Positions 63,370-64,000 of a stretch of 64,000 bases of DNA are shown here, piece by piece. The translations under genes were made by a program, and so were the position numbers. Each line of letters starts with the position of its first letter. The stretch's first letter is position 1. A model generated the notes under the pieces. It did not search any database. It worked only from the letters and a program-made list of their open reading frames with translations, and was not told where the DNA came from. Location of the stretch: contig JARGSG010000058.1 of NCBI GenBank assembly GCA_030374805.1, positions 62,001 to 126,000 of the forward strand, in the 5' to 3' direction. The DNA is from Gracilaria gracilis. Taxonomy: Eukaryota > Rhodophyta > Florideophyceae > Gracilariales > Gracilariaceae.

Positions 63370-64000
63370 TTTTAACTCCCTTCCTTGGAAGGTTGGACCT
63401 TGCCAAGGCGTTGCGCAAGCGCATCCCGCATCGTGGCCCTATCGCCAGTCGCCGTGTCGGCACCAAGCCACACTCCGCGGAGGAACTGCGCTACGATCTT
63501 ACCCGAGTTTGCACCCGTCTGGGGAACGTTTCCGGCAGCCGCCGTGCTTCGCGAAGGTGCAGAAGCGGAACCCGCTGCCGCGGACTCAGGCTCCTAAGGG
63601 TCAGGTTCATCCACCTCCGGAAGAGTGTCAGCCGTCATCTCCTCATCGGCGTCATCATCGCCCGCATCCTCGGGATCATTGTCCACCATGTGATCATCCT
63701 CCCCGCTCGCGCGGTAATAATCGTCAGAGTCGACGAACCCGACCGGATGACCGTCTGGGATCTCTCTCGGAGCATTCCGTAGTTCTGCCGCCTAGCTGGC
63801 AGATATCTTCCGTTATCCCCACGGATCAAAATGACGACGTCTCCCGCCAGTGCAGTGTTCCGACCCAAATCCGGGGCATGCCCGCCACCTCTGGCGAGCC
63901 GGCCATTCTGCTCAAGCGGGACCGATCTCCATTCAATAATGCCGATGTAATCGATCAATGCGAGAAGATCTTTGGCATTAGCCCTGCCCCCTAAGGGGAT
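63370..64000 (-). other. Partial acidic open frame at window end
   Basis: On the minus strand, one frame reads EDDHMVDNDPEDAGDDDADE and, past a stop near 63597, a continuing Ala/Ser/Gly-rich stretch ending before 63370. The composition suggests a disordered acidic protein, possibly another retroelement-associated frame cut by the window edge. The opposite strand is also open. No domain is recognised and confidence is low. Confidence 0.2.

Overview
The window is eukaryotic nuclear DNA. It carries conserved eukaryotic trafficking genes (COPI alpha, COG1), a plant/alga-type SHAQKYF MYB factor, a chloroplast AtpI/CGL160-like protein, long reading frames with almost no sign of introns, and dense retrotransposon content. 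I infer a photosynthetic eukaryote with intron-poor genes, most likely a multicellular red alga. The lineage is inference; no rRNA or plastid marker is present.

Layout. 0-27.3 kb is host-like and gene-bearing: an unknown membrane protein (1.7-2.8 kb) whose 3' end carries a 112-bp tandem duplication; a long unidentified helical protein (4.3-6.6 kb, minus); a RING-finger protein; an AtpI/CGL160-like gene head-to-head with an MnmM/YtqB-like methyltransferase; an RVE/LHY-like MYB; COG1 with a decayed partial duplicate behind it; a small secreted Cys-rich protein; a 5'-truncated NDUFAF7/MidA-like gene; and coatomer alpha lacking its C-terminal domain. Most of the conserved genes keep one frame over kilobases but are cut by isolated in-frame stops and single-base frameshifts. 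The window is therefore either full of decaying copies or contains sequence errors.

28-39.9 kb is the first mobile block. A minus-strand frame of about 5.5 kb encodes a Ulp1-type cysteine protease followed by a UPF1-like SF1 helicase, broken only by two TAA codons and flanked on both sides, in direct orientation, by arrays of the same 144-bp repeat. A 5'-truncated Ty1/copia RT-RNase H fragment abuts the right array. Beyond it lies a 689-codon tyrosine-recombinase frame whose first codons are the tail of a Ty3/gypsy integrase.

40-54.4 kb is nested LTR retrotransposons. A degenerate minus-strand Ty3/gypsy element (gag start, RT, RNase H, integrase, chromodomain) is split by a 7.2-kb LTR element with two LTRs of about 421 bp, a tRNA-type primer-binding site and a short gag-like frame. 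That inner element carries a long antisense frame whose paralogue lies just beyond the gypsy chromodomain at 41.7-43.5 kb. The inner element is also unusually rich in a CCC-N2-4-GGG motif.

54.6-62.8 kb is a second transposon-like block: a broken fusion of an amino-methyltransferase-like domain with a SET domain, an unknown coiled-coil gene, and a convergent KDZ/Plavaka-like DDE transposase with an N-terminal zinc finger. The pairing of a modification enzyme with a KDZ-like transposase, the Ulp1-helicase repeat element, and the antisense gene family are the most novel-looking items.
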